Source: Ceratopteris richardii (lineage: Eukaryota > Streptophyta > Polypodiopsida > Polypodiales > Pteridaceae). Taken from it: a stretch of 64,000 bases of DNA. Position numbers and translations under genes: made by a program. Below, piece after piece: positions 15,048 to 25,513 of this stretch (position 1 is the first letter of the stretch; each line of letters opens with the position of its first letter). The notes under the pieces were generated by a model that ran no database searches, was not told the origin of the DNA, and worked only from the letters and a program-made list of their open reading frames with translations. The stretch lies in NCBI GenBank assembly GCA_020310875.1, contig CM035437.1:53206965-53270964 (forward strand), written 5' to 3'.

Positions 15048-15554
15048 ATGTCTGTAGACTGTATATATATTATTTATATTATCCACTGTACACTGGTCAC
15101 GGCTCACAGCCACTGGTGATTGTAGTATGTACTATGTAGTTACTACTAACTAGTATATACACAATGCACATTTCAAACTTGCCACGTTGAAAAGTTCAAA
15201 GTTCAAACTTATCATGATTCATTCTAAATTCACAATGCACATTGCACAAATAATCATTGTCACTTTAAAATTTAAATTCACTTTGCACATGCCACATTCA
15301 ATCAATTAAAACTGAAAGGTTTAGGTCATGACCAACATCAATATGGAGACTACATCAAGATTCAAGATTCAAAGCATGACAAATACAAAGAGTTATGACA
15401 AGCCAATGAGTCACAAATCATATATGAAATATCTCAAAGAGTCAACTAAGAACTGTGACACTGTCATAAAATACATCATACCACTAAATAGTCAAACAGT
15501 GTACCGTCAATAATACAATCAATATCAAATAAAGCATAAAACATGATCAAATTA
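15048..15554. other. Unassigned AT-rich spacer before the hAT remnant
   Basis: Nothing recognised beyond AT-rich sequence with short repeated phrases such as aagttcaaagttcaaact near 15191-15210. The 61-codon + strand frame here shows no domain. Confidence 0.4.
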
Positions 15555-16371
15555 TCAACCCTCAAAATCTTCTGAGTCACTATCATTGTCATCATAGTCA
15601 TCGTCGTCATCATCATCATGATGTGGTGCTCGACTAGTAGATACCTCCATCCAACTAGTAGATGGGCTAGGTACAGTACGTGCACTATGACTAGAACGAG
15701 TCTGAGATGCTATCGTATCATGCTGCGGCACGGTCAACTCCTGATAAGACATATCATATAGATCATGGTTTTCTGTCGGAATGGTAGGCATATCATGGAT
15801 CCTTTCAATGTCAAGGTCGTCGACGTTGACCTATTGCACCTCCATTGAGTCTCCACCACACTCCAATAAATGCAAGTTGCAATGGCAATATACAAGCTGC
15901 TCAAACTATAGTGTAGATAGCATATTCCTCTTCTTTATGTGAAAGAAGGCACATGTACTCAAATTCCTTTCACAGAGACTTGCATTATAATTCTGTGAAA
16001 GTATGCAAATGGTTAAGTGTCTCTGCATAATAAAAAAGAAAAAAGAGAAACCTTTAATCAAATAAAGAGTTTATTAAAAATAAAAACTGAAGGGGAATGA
16101 GTTATTAGTTAATAGTGAGTAATAGAGTAAGAAGTCATGACTTACTAGCTAAGGTGACACGGTATCTATCCCACCATGTCACAAGCATCAATTGCATGCT
16201 TCTCAAGCATGCAACATCTCTACCAAAACGTCCTTCCTTATTCTGGAACTGAGCGAGTTGAATCTTTAGCTTGCCACATAGGTCCACATCAGAAGCTCCA
16301 TACAATCGATCTACATAGTGATTCCAAGCTTTCACAAGCTTCATATCCAACGACTCTTCCGTAGATCTCAA
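15555..16371 (-). pseudogene. hAT transposase C-terminal dimerisation region
   Basis: The piece 16371-16135 reads LVKAWNHYVDRLYGASDVDL and ends with TWWDRYRVTLASKS, the WW-x-x-[FY]-G motif area. Further down the minus strand, 16010-15860 reads ASLCERNLST and FFHIKKRNMLS, then EQLVYCHCN, matching the hAT dimerisation signature (SACERNWST, IHTKKRNRL, LVYVHYN). The open piece 15791-15555 ends in an Asp-rich acidic tail, common at hAT C-termini. Stops lie between the pieces. Confidence 0.8.
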
Positions 16372-17084
16372 TCCTGTCTCATTTTCATCCGAATTGAGTG
16401 ACTCTTATGATGATGATGATGCTTTTGATTGTGGAATGTTGTTGTCGATGAAGACATTTCCTTCGTAGTCGAACTCTAGTATTAACACGATAGATGGATC
16501 CACCGATACACTTGTAAATGGATTAAGCTCATCTTGTATATCATCATTTATTGGCATTGGATCTCCTCTCTGTTGAGGGTGCATCTTGTGTCCTTCCTCT
16601 GGATGTGGATGGAGATGCACTAGTAGATGGAATATCCTCTACTACCTCCATCTCTATCCTTATGCCATTGCACGTGAACATGACTTGTAACACGATAACC
16701 GAATCTCTGGAGCTTTGAATGCAGCATTTTATAGATTCAATCTTGTTCATTTAGGAACAGATGAATCAATGTCCATAGTACCATCAGTTGGAAAGAAAGT
16801 CTAGAATACATGTGGTCAGACATGGAATTTTAGTAACAAGAATCAATTATTCTTTAATCCAACTTGTTTGAATCATAATTCCAAACTAGAAACATCAAAC
16901 CTTTAAAATTGACATGAAACTCTATAGTATATACTTACCTTGGATCCTTAAGATACTTCAAACTTTGAATCAAGTGTCAATTGGTCTTACAAAAGACTAC
17001 ATACTCTAATCCTGAGATACTCAAGAGACTCCTAAGCTTAGTGTGCAAAAGTGGGGAGCTTCTTTAATTCCGTTCACATGGACT

Positions 17085-17797
17085 AATATATGAATTTGGG
17101 GTTTATCTAGATTCATTCTGCTGCGGGGCCCGCATGTGAGCATGTATTCATTCGTAGCTCTATATTATATACCCACTATTGGGCACGGATGACGTTAGTG
17201 GGGATATCATTGGGGATGTGATAGTATTTAGTTGATACTATGCATAATGGAGCTAATATGCTATATAGTCTTGTGATTGACTACCACGAGCTTATAGTTG
17301 CGCTTTCATTTGAGGACGAATTTGCGTTTTACCTAGTTTCATTCTGGTGTATATGATTATCGTAATAGCGAACATGCAATTTTCACTTGTGGATTCTTCG
17401 TCCGAGTTGCGATCAATTGTTAGTTGTGTATACCCTATCAACCATGCATTTTTTGTAAATTTTCCTCTTTGCATTTGGTGCTAGGCTTCATTATGGCTGA
17501 GTTTGCCCATCACTTGGGAAGTGATAGAAACTTAGTTCGCAGAGCCTCTTAGGAGTTCATGCTCGTGGTGTGTGTACGTTGTGGGATGCGTGTGTGAGCA
17601 TGTATTCATTCTTAGCTCTATACCCACGATTGGGCACTGATGGTGTTAGTGGGGATATCATAGTATTGAGTGGATACTATACATAATGGAGCTGATATGC
17701 TTTATGGTCTTGTGGTTGATTACCATGAGCTTATAGTTGGGCTTTTCATTTGAGGATGAATTTAGGGTTTACTTAGATTCATTCTAGTATATATAAT
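17085..17797. repeat. Two diverged direct repeats of about 210-230 bp (plus a partial third)
   Basis: Segments 17132-17357 and about 17588-17797 share gagcatgtattcatt, gtggggatatcat, ggatactat-cataatgga and catttgaggacgaattt-type phrases in the same order. The closing phrase (gggtttat/ctagattcattct) also occurs before copy 1 at about 17092-17118, implying a larger tandem unit. They lie within the hAT remnant, in its non-coding part. Confidence 0.8.
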
Positions 17798-18333
17798 TTA
17801 TGAAATCTTGTAACAAAGTTTAAATGATACACTTTGAATTAGAATTTGCAATAGATAAAATTATATAAAAAAAAGGTTTTAGAAATTTCAAATTACCTTA
17901 GGTAACAATATGAGCGCATGATGTGAGATAACTTAATGACCATATCCGTAATGGTTCAACCGTTCTAGTGTTTGCGTTGCCACATGTGCACGTGCAACAA
18001 TGATCTCATAGTTAGCAATGTTGATATTTCCATTTACTTAGAAAAAACGGCTTCAAACTCCACTTTGTCATCAAGCATCATGATTCGCTCCATGTAAAGA
18101 TCCTTCATGTAGCAAAGAATAGCTCGTGACCATAGTCAGTACCCTTGAAGTACGGATGTAATAGTGTTGTAAATATATAGATGGACGCGATAAAAAATCC
18201 CATCATGAATCTAGAAGTTGAAATATTATTATTTTTTAATTTATGTGAAAAAACAATAATGAATAATACAAAAAATTTACATTATTTATTAATCATGATT
18301 CTTTAAGGAAATTTGCGAGAAAGAAGACAATAC

Positions 18334-18672
18334 CTAGAACGTGATAATGTAGTAAGTAAAGTGATGCCTTGTTGCATGTGTCAAAAACATGAAGCACAAT
18401 ATGAATGAACTTCGAAATGGAGTGATATTTTGGATCTCCATCCAGAAGTCCATGTCAAGAAGTTTGTGTTGCACGTATTTAGCAGCATTTGTTTGGCCAT
18501 GTGGAATAGTGCTCCATCTCTTGTCTACAATTGTCATGCGCAAGACATCCATGCAGTTATAGAGACGGATCAATACATAATAAATATAATCAAACCATGT
18601 CTTTGATATGCTAACCAATTCTTTTTTCGCTATGACTTTGAAACAAAAACTGAGTGTGTGGTGGTTCTTCAT
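18334..18672 (-). pseudogene. hAT transposase central region
   Basis: A 112-codon open piece contains VDKRWSTIPHGQTNAAKYVQ and LLDMDFWMEIQNIT, resembling the hAT stretch with W-x-x-S-x-x-A...A..V.....D..FW..V. It matches the position between DUF659 and the dimerisation domain. The C-terminal end loses similarity (the LRLVD motif is not seen), consistent with a frameshift. Confidence 0.65.
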
Positions 18673-18754
18673 GACATGTTTGGCGATAACAATAATAGGA
18701 GTCTTCTATGGAATTCATAGATTACCTATGCATGATCATACCATAATGTTAATG

Positions 18755-18910
18755 ATGTGATGACATCTAATGTGTCTCCAACCATCTGATAGTATGTAGC
18801 ATCCATATATCTTTCACCTTGTTTGGATAGGCTCTAAAAGAATGTCTATTCTCTCTTTCTCCTCAACAAACATAGATTCGTGTAGCTTATGGTACACCGT
18901 TCCATACTAA
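18755..18910 (-). pseudogene. hAT transposase DUF659 segment
   Basis: The minus strand reads YHKLHESMFVEEKERI, then (after one stop) YGCYILSDGWRHIRCH and IINIMV. Plant hAT transposases have YGCTIMSDGW followed by INFLV at this place, including the conserved catalytic-region Asp. Stops follow. It lies upstream of the 18334-18672 piece in the transposase reading direction. Confidence 0.75.
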
Positions 18911-19470
18911 GTGTCGCATGGATCTATCTTGGTTATAGACCTGACCATGAAAGGTTGAATTCTAGCATGCAGTGTAATATGTTAAGAAAGAGTGGGAGAC
19001 CATGGCTTAGGTCTTTGCAAGGTAGTTGGTCTTGAGATCACATGGAGAACAAGTTCCACCCTTTAAAGATGTACCAATGGTTTGAGTAGCACTAGATATT
19101 ATAGGAGTAGGGTCTATCTCTTTTAACATATATAAGGAAGAGGATGCAAGCTCATGACGATGTGCTTTCCTTCTTTTGTGCATGTTGTGCAAGGTTATGC
19201 TCATTTTGCACAACTTATGCAATGTCGAGGGAACTTGTGGACGTCTACTAATTTCCATTCCTCCTAAACTTGAGACATGAGAATGAGATGTGTGGTGGTA
19301 ATGCAAAATGCCGTACCATAGTATTTGCATACTTATCTTTTGGGTGCTTGGACCTCAACCACTAGTGCTTGCCAATGTGTGGCTTGAGGTATGGGTATCC
19401 CATATGAAAGATCTTCCTAGAGGCATGATGTCAATCTTCTAGAATATGAGAAGCTAAAGTGATGTGGATG

Positions 19471-19472
<2 letters not shown>

Positions 19473-19525
<53 letters not shown>
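19473..19525. repeat. (CT)n microsatellite
   Basis: About 53 bp of perfect CT repeat, followed by a C-rich stretch (19529-19556). Confidence 0.97.
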
Positions 19526-19529
<4 letters not shown>

Positions 19530-20759
19530 CCCCCCTTCTCCCCACCCTTCCCCCTCGGCTTTTTCAAGGTTCTCCCTCTTTGTAGGGATGTGTGCATAAT
19601 GGAGTGCACGAAAGTCCAAATCTATGTAGATTTAAGACTTTCCATTGGGACTTTGCCTTTGGGTTTAAGAATTGGGGCAATAGATTATGGGACTCTCTCT
19701 CTCTCTTCTCGATTGTGTGCAATGTATATCATATATGTGCCTTGGATTGTGCATTGTGTAGTCTATATGTGCCTCGGACTGTGTGCCTACTGCCTTGAAT
19801 TGTGTGCATGATCAGTCTATATGTGTTGTGGCTTGCATCAGAACGAGTGCTTAAGATAGTAGGATGAGGGCTCAAGGTAGCTTAGGTATAGTGTGCTAAT
19901 TTCTATGGGCTTCGGGATATGCAATTGTATTTGCAGGTAGGCAGCTCAAGGTGTGCATGAACTTCAAAGTGGATGTGATTTGATGTCACCTCAATGTTAA
20001 AGCAGTTGGAGGAATTTAATTATGATAACAAATTGAAGCAAACCGATTGGAACAAATTGAACCAAATAGTAAGGTCCTCATGTTGGGAAAAAAGAAAAAA
20101 CAAACCGAATTTTTTTTGTCTATATGGTTTGTACCGGTCACAATGTATACACTTGGGTTCTAGGTGCACGAACTGGGTCAACAGAGAGTGATATGAGAGA
20201 CACGAAACTGAATGTTGGTGAAGAGAGGGCACTTGACAATTAGTAAGATTGTTAAAGAGATCACCACTAGTGTGAACAGAGCTCTTGAAATGAGGGGCAA
20301 TTGCTAGCCAGGATAAACACAAGTATGCCAGACATAAAAGAATATGTACACATAAAGAAGAGAAGATACATATGAGACACATGAAGTATGGTAAAAAGTT
20401 GCAATGCTGCATTAATGATAAGAGATACAAAGATAATGATATGCTTATACTAATAGAAAAGATGCATGAGAGCACTCCAAGAGTGTTAGCACATTCCTAC
20501 TACAAGTCCTTCAAGAGAGCAACTACCAATGAGACATTCTCACTCCCCTAAGAAAGCTCCACCAAGCTCAACCTCCTTTGTGTGTGAGAGAACAAGACTT
20601 TCACCATGAGTGTATATGATAAGCTCCCACCTAGAGTTGATTATAAAGTGATTAGACTCATGCCCTTATATATTACTCTGTCAAGATTAGGATTAGTTTT
20701 GTTTTGCAAAATAGTAACAATCTTGTTGTAGAAAGAGGATAAGCTTTTCAAAGAACTGC
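19526..20759. other. Unassigned sequence between hAT and copia gag remnants
   Basis: No known domain was recognised in the open frames (for example 20020-20475 minus, rich in Ser/Leu/Cys). Part of 20480-20759 could be the flank or LTR of the minus-strand copia gag that follows, but no second LTR was found for comparison. Confidence 0.35.
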
Positions 20760-21308
20760 CTATGCTCGAGGTTCTGACATGGGATTATCCATCCCTGCTA
20801 GTTGATCCATAAAGCTCTTAAATTTATTTATATGCTCTTCCATTGATGTAGAGTCTTCCATCTCTAACTGATAGAAGGGATTCAAAATTAAGACGAGATT
20901 GTGGAGCCTTCCACCAAAGATTTCCTCCAATTTGATCCAAGCTTTGCACACATCATTGATACTTGCAAGGTGATGTAGATATTCACTACCTAAACTCATA
21001 CCTATAGTGGACACAGTTTTTTTGTTTCTAGACACAACTGCTGCATCTGGACCTTTTCTTGATGTTGATGCCCCTCTTGCTTGAGAGCTCATACCTGTGG
21101 TTGAATATGAAGCACTATGAGCTTTGGACTTACGAAACTGTATAGAAGCTTCTGTATGTAAATCAATTCCTTCGTTCAACTGCTTAACTTCAGTTTCAAC
21201 TTCATCCCACAAATCATTGATCATGAGAGAATATTGGAGCCTTTTCTGACACATATGGAACTTTTCTCCATTGAAGCGGTCTGCCAACATTGTAATGGAG
21301 AATGCCAT
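20760..21308 (-). pseudogene. Ty1/copia gag fragment (UBN2-like), minus strand
   Basis: An open 182-codon frame starts MAFSITMLADRFNGEKF and has LQYSLMINDLWDEVE near its start, then LGSEYLHHLASINDVCKAW and FYQLEMEDSTSMEEHINKF with LAGM near its end. This is the order of the copia-type gag domain. An insert of about 60 residues rich in Ser/Lys separates the halves. No zinc knuckle or pol follows after the stop at 20760, so it is a truncated copy. It belongs to a different family from copia A, B, C and E in this window. Confidence 0.75.
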
Positions 21309-22652
21309 CTTCCCCTCCTTGCTAGAAAGGGCTGAATATAACTAGCTGCTACCAAATACTTTACACTATTTTGCTTCGATACGAAATTGTTAGCAAATAG
21401 AGGTATAAGGATCCTCAATTAACTCACAATTAAGTAAAACAAGAAAAGGGAAATCGGGATAGGGAAATAATGGAAAACAAATGGCAAAGGAGCATACTAC
21501 CTCCACACACTCACAATAACACTAGGAAAGTTAGGATGCTCGAGGTAAGTTACTTTAGGAAGGGGGAGGGAGAGAGGGAGGGGGATGGGAAGGAAGATGG
21601 ACGGGAGGAAGGGGGGGAGAGGGAGGGAGGCAGGGAGGCAGGGAGGGAGGGAGGTGGGAGAGGGTGGGGATGTAGAGATTACTAGAATATGTGGTATACC
21701 ATGTCTCATTTCCATACCTTTCTCTATATACTGTTGTACTATATTTTCATCTTCCCCACTTGCATTCTAGAGGGTCGGTATGAAAAGTGAATGTTACCTT
21801 TGCATATAATGCTAATTGTTGAACATATCCATGTTTTCATTTTCTCCATCTCATTTTACATATTATGAGATACCTATGGCAAGACCTTTTCCAAAAGTAG
21901 CCCTCAGGATCATTTCTACACATCTGATGAAGGCGAAATCCAGCTAATGGTTGGAAAAATTAATTCCCTACACTAGAAAATAGTACGGAATGTGGAAAAA
22001 TTTTTAAATGCATTTTTTTGGTGTGAATAAAAACAGTTACTGTTGCATGCAGATACATATCTGATAAAACTGTCTTTTTGACATACATACATGATACTAC
22101 CATGGTCAACATGCAGATGGTGCAGGCAGCCTTTTATAGTCTTAACTGATTTATCACTTTGCTCAAAATGGTAGCACAAAATTGAAGTTTTCAGCTCTAG
22201 ATCCCAAAGGGTTTGGTGTATAATTATGTTTAGATATATATGTGCCAGGCTGTTGTATGACTTGATGATGCCTGGGGTACTGAATGATCAGTGTGCTATT
22301 TCTTAATAGGCCTCTTCCATGATCATCCTGAGAATTGGGACATCATTTAACTCAGTTAATTGTGCCGTGATGTCTTCGAAGAGTGCATCAATGACATAAT
22401 AAGATTCATTAGCGGTGGGTATAGAGCTACTGAATAAGATAGGATACTAAATCTAGTGAATGATACAGTGATTGCCATACAGATAGATGGTCAGACAAAA
22501 GTATTCTTCATTTTTTCATGTGGGAATTTGTCCTTTGGTTCTTTGTTTAAAATATATCTCAATCTAATGATTGTCTAAACCCTTGTTTGCATTTGGTTTA
22601 TGTTAGCTTCTGGGTATCCTGCTGATTAGTATTTTTTGTTGTTTATTTATAG
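21309..22652 (+). other. Last part of the giant DET1 intron
   Basis: Apart from the purine tract at 21551-21668, nothing is recognised. The DET1 acceptor tttatttatag closes this stretch. Confidence 0.5.
21551..21668. repeat. G-rich polypurine tract
   Basis: About 118 bp almost entirely of A and G on the + strand with many runs of three or more G (gggggg at 21610-21617, repeated gggagg). Such mirror-like purine tracts can form G-quadruplex or triplex structures. Confidence 0.85.
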
Positions 22653-22752
22653 CTCATATCTGCAACGGATCAGTATATGTTGTGCACTGAACACCCTATT
22701 AAGTTTATCTCGAGGCGTAAACCAAATGCCTTGAAGTTTAAAATCAATCCAG
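22653..22752 (+). CDS. DET1: DET1, C-terminal coding exon (3 of 4 seen)
   Basis: 100-base exon after tttatttatag| and before CCAG|gtacag, entering in phase 0 and leaving in phase 1. It begins LISATDQYMLCTEHPIKF and continues ISRRKPNALKFKINP, matching the DET1 order LISA-D...(H/N)PIKFISRRQP..LKFKIKP. Its in-phase continuation from 4286 and into 22821 supports a single gene spanning the repeat-filled intron. Confidence 0.92.
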
Positions 22753-22820
22753 GTACAGCATAGACATGGACAAGTTTATGCTTCCTTTGGAACTATAAGT
22801 TTTACATGTATTTCATGCAG

Positions 22821-22957
22821 GCCTTGACCGTGGAGGTGGTGATGTACCTGCAAAGAGGGTGGCTTCTTTTATTTTTCACCCTATTTACCCTTTTGCCATA
22901 ACAATCCAGCAAGCATATATGGAACCTACAATTGTAAATTTTCATATACGGAGGTAG
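22821..22957 (+). CDS. DET1: DET1, terminal coding exon with stop codon
   Basis: After an acceptor cattgcag-type site (tttcatgcag|) the phase-1 join makes Gly, then LDRGGGDVPAKRVASFIFHP, then PFAITIQQAYMEP and VNFHIRR followed by TAG at 22955-22957. DET1 proteins end in the same way (HP..P-L/F-AISIQ...VVN-HFRR). The 68-bp intron before it (22753-22820) is normal. Nothing in these last four exons is broken, so a functional DET1 is plausible, subject to the unclear upstream exon at 3040-3171. Confidence 0.92.
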
Positions 22958-23570
22958 CACATTGTTAATCTGATTTAAAACCAGCTCTCCATATTGGGGA
23001 TTGGGTGGCATGATCTCATTAGCGCTCATTTTTGCCCATAGCCATATGGGTTTATAGATTGTCAAATAGTAAGAACTCCAATGTTGAAGTGGAGATAACT
23101 TTAGAGTAGGGATTTATGCAAATCATTCTGCTCGGGTGTAAAGTCCACTGTTGGCCAATCTTTTTGCCACTTCAAATATACAAAGGTGTCCTTTATGGCG
23201 AATTTCCTTCTTGCAGTGCTGGTGATAATATTACAGGATGCCCCCATATCCGAGTCCCTACTTTATGTAGGCTAGTCTCCTTCATTCCTGTCCCAAGTAC
23301 TATGAAATCAAATAGCAGTCTTATTTAAAGCCTTCTACTGTCGATCTAGTGCTGTCAAGTTAGACTCGAGTTTCAATTGGTAGGTTAGTAAAGCAAACGC
23401 ACTCTTTAGTGCCCATTGTAAAGGAACAATCTTCAGCATTGTATAACATTTGGAGAATCCAAAGCTACATATCAGATTTTTTTTCTCAATTTTGTGACTT
23501 CTATTTTGGTCTATGATTGCTATTGAATTGTATTTGGATTGATCTATTCATGAAATCATTGCTGCCACAC

Positions 23571-23605
<35 letters not shown>

Positions 23606-25376
23606 ACCCACCCCCCACACATGTTTTTTGGGGGGGCTAAAAACATGCCATGAGGCTTCTTCAAAAAAGCATAAAAGTTCAACAATCCAATTGAAAAACC
23701 GAGAACCATACACTTGCTGTATTTGAGTTTGGCACTAGGTGCTTGCAGTGCGCAGGACTGTCCTAAACTACATGATCCAATTCATTCTCTTATATCTGTT
23801 GATAATGTGCTATGAAGATTCTAATGGAGCATCGAACTCTCAAAACACGACTGGTCTCGTTTTTTATATATGAAGTACTGTTTTATGTTTTTCTTGCATC
23901 CCATTCCAATAAATTGTATTGCTTATACCATATATGATCAAACGCCACTCATGTGCCTAAAGTGAACTGTAATGCTGATACTAAAATTGTAGAACATATT
24001 TAGGAAGAGAGTCTTGTTCAGGAAACTGAAGCACTTATGGTTTTGAAAGAAGTTATGAGGCTAAGGAAAATTTGTAGAATTGATTGGTGAAGGTTTTATA
24101 AGCCCGTGTGGTTCAAGATACAAAAAATTCTCTTTTTCCAGTTTTGAATAATGTGCGGAATTAAAGTTAACAAGAAGTGACTTTTAAATTCATTTGATAT
24201 AAGTATATCATAAATTGTGAAGGCTGTTGTCATCTTAAGAGTTTGTTTCCTTCTGAAATATCCATGCTGGAAACAAAGTCTTCCTTCTTATGTTCTTGGT
24301 ATTTTATCTTCTAAAACCGAGTATGTAGTGGTACTCAATCTCTTTAGCTTTGCTTGGGCTTAATACTTCCACATTTCATACGAGTTTTTTTGAAGTATTG
24401 AGAAGAGGGAAGTGCTATGGTCTTCCATGGAAGATATTTGTGTTATGGGTCTGATGTATGGTTTCAATTGCAAATTATATAGAGGTAAAAGTGGCCTTAA
24501 CTTGCTTTAAACGAGCTCTTGCTAAAGTGCCAGAACCTTTCTCAGCAAAGAAATGTTAACAGATAGATATCTTACTCTCTGACAGAAGCAGGAAGCCATT
24601 TTTGGACAAGCTGAATATACCTTTGCAATCATCATACCAAGCAATATTGATGCATCCAAAATTTTAAAGGTGATTGGGATGTCATGTTTTGATATGTAAA
24701 ATACTAAAACAGAATCTAGGCAGCATGCAAGTAACTCAATCTGAGAAATATTTGACTTGGAATAATTGCCGATGCCTGCACATTTAATTGTAGAGGAATT
24801 AAATGACAAATAGTGAGTCTCGTGTCCGATAGGAAAAGACAAATCCAATCATGACATTCTTTATAGGCTACAAGGATACTTCAAGGATGCTTGCCTTCAT
24901 GTGTCTGACATGGAAAGCTGAAGTTGCACTCTTAATTATGGTTGTATTGTCTCTCCCTATAAAATAGCACTTGAGTATGATAAATACTTTGAAATCGCAA
25001 AAATAAATTATTTTGACAGAGCTGAAGTGCAAAATTTTGAAACCTGTAACTCAAGGTTCCTGACTTACTCAAGCTACTTAACACCTTTACCAATCTTAAA
25101 TGGATTTGCGTTTAGTCATGGGACCTCCCTCATTTAATAAACGGATGACTTTATTCAAGCTTGCACAGAGTTTGAAGTTCGCAATACAAAGTCACACCAG
25201 TGATTTTAGTCAGATTGTGTTTTACACCCACCCGCCTCTGACTTGAAAGGAGTTTGCTTTAAACTTTTCTACTCGAGTGCAATGTTGGTGTTTTGCTTTT
25301 GAGAGGCACTTGTGAGAATGTTTGTTTGCTTTTCTGTGGAGGTTACGAAGTAGAGTTCAAACCATCCTCAATCACC
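22958..25376. other. DET1 3' flank and unassigned intergenic sequence
   Basis: The DET1 3' UTR must begin here; a candidate polyadenylation signal AATAAA occurs at 23908-23913 but is far away and not compelling. No exon-like or transposon motif was recognised. A CA repeat is listed separately. Confidence 0.4.
23573..23604. repeat. (CA)n microsatellite
   Basis: About 32 bp of CA repeat followed by cacccaccca and a C-run. Confidence 0.95.
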
Positions 25377-25501
25377 CCTTTTTTTTTTGGAGAACACAGG
25401 AAAGTTGAAATGCCTAGTGAGTGGGACTTGAACCTAGGCATTCTGCCCCATTGCATTCAATGGCATTCAAGGCATACTGCTAAGCCACACCCGTTTGGAC
25501 T
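25377..25501 (-). mobile_element. tRNA-derived SINE with 12-bp target duplication
   Basis: On the minus strand an A box TGGCTTAGCAG (25487-25477) and a B box GGTTCAAGTCC (25434-25424), 42 bases apart, are followed by an A-rich tail (the T run at about 25379-25388 on the + strand). The copy is flanked by identical 12-bp repeats tcctcaatcacc at 25365-25376 and 25502-25513, the hallmark of L1-type retroposition. Length of about 125 bp is at the short end for plant SINEs. The repeats are still perfect, so the insertion is not very old. Confidence 0.85.
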
Positions 25502-25513
25502 TCCTCAATCACC

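Larger units (their letters stand above)
15555..19330 (-). mobile_element. Decayed hAT-superfamily DNA transposon
   Basis: Minus-strand pieces appear in the order expected of a plant hAT transposase: an N-terminal piece (19330-19007), the DUF659 motif (about 18905-18760), the central RNase H-like region (18672-18334) and the C-terminal dimerisation region (16371-15555). All are interrupted by stops and frameshifts. A repeated non-coding segment (17085-17797) sits in the middle. Terminal inverted repeats and an 8-bp target duplication were not identified, so the ends are those of the recognisable coding region only. Confidence 0.75.

Noticed and set aside
15555..15685. Independent acidic Asp-rich protein
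   Set aside because: It is the C-terminal tail continuing from the hAT dimerisation region on the same strand.
22958..25376. Further DET1 exons after 22957
   Set aside because: The protein ends with the expected C-terminal VNFHIRR and a stop; nothing downstream resembles DET1.
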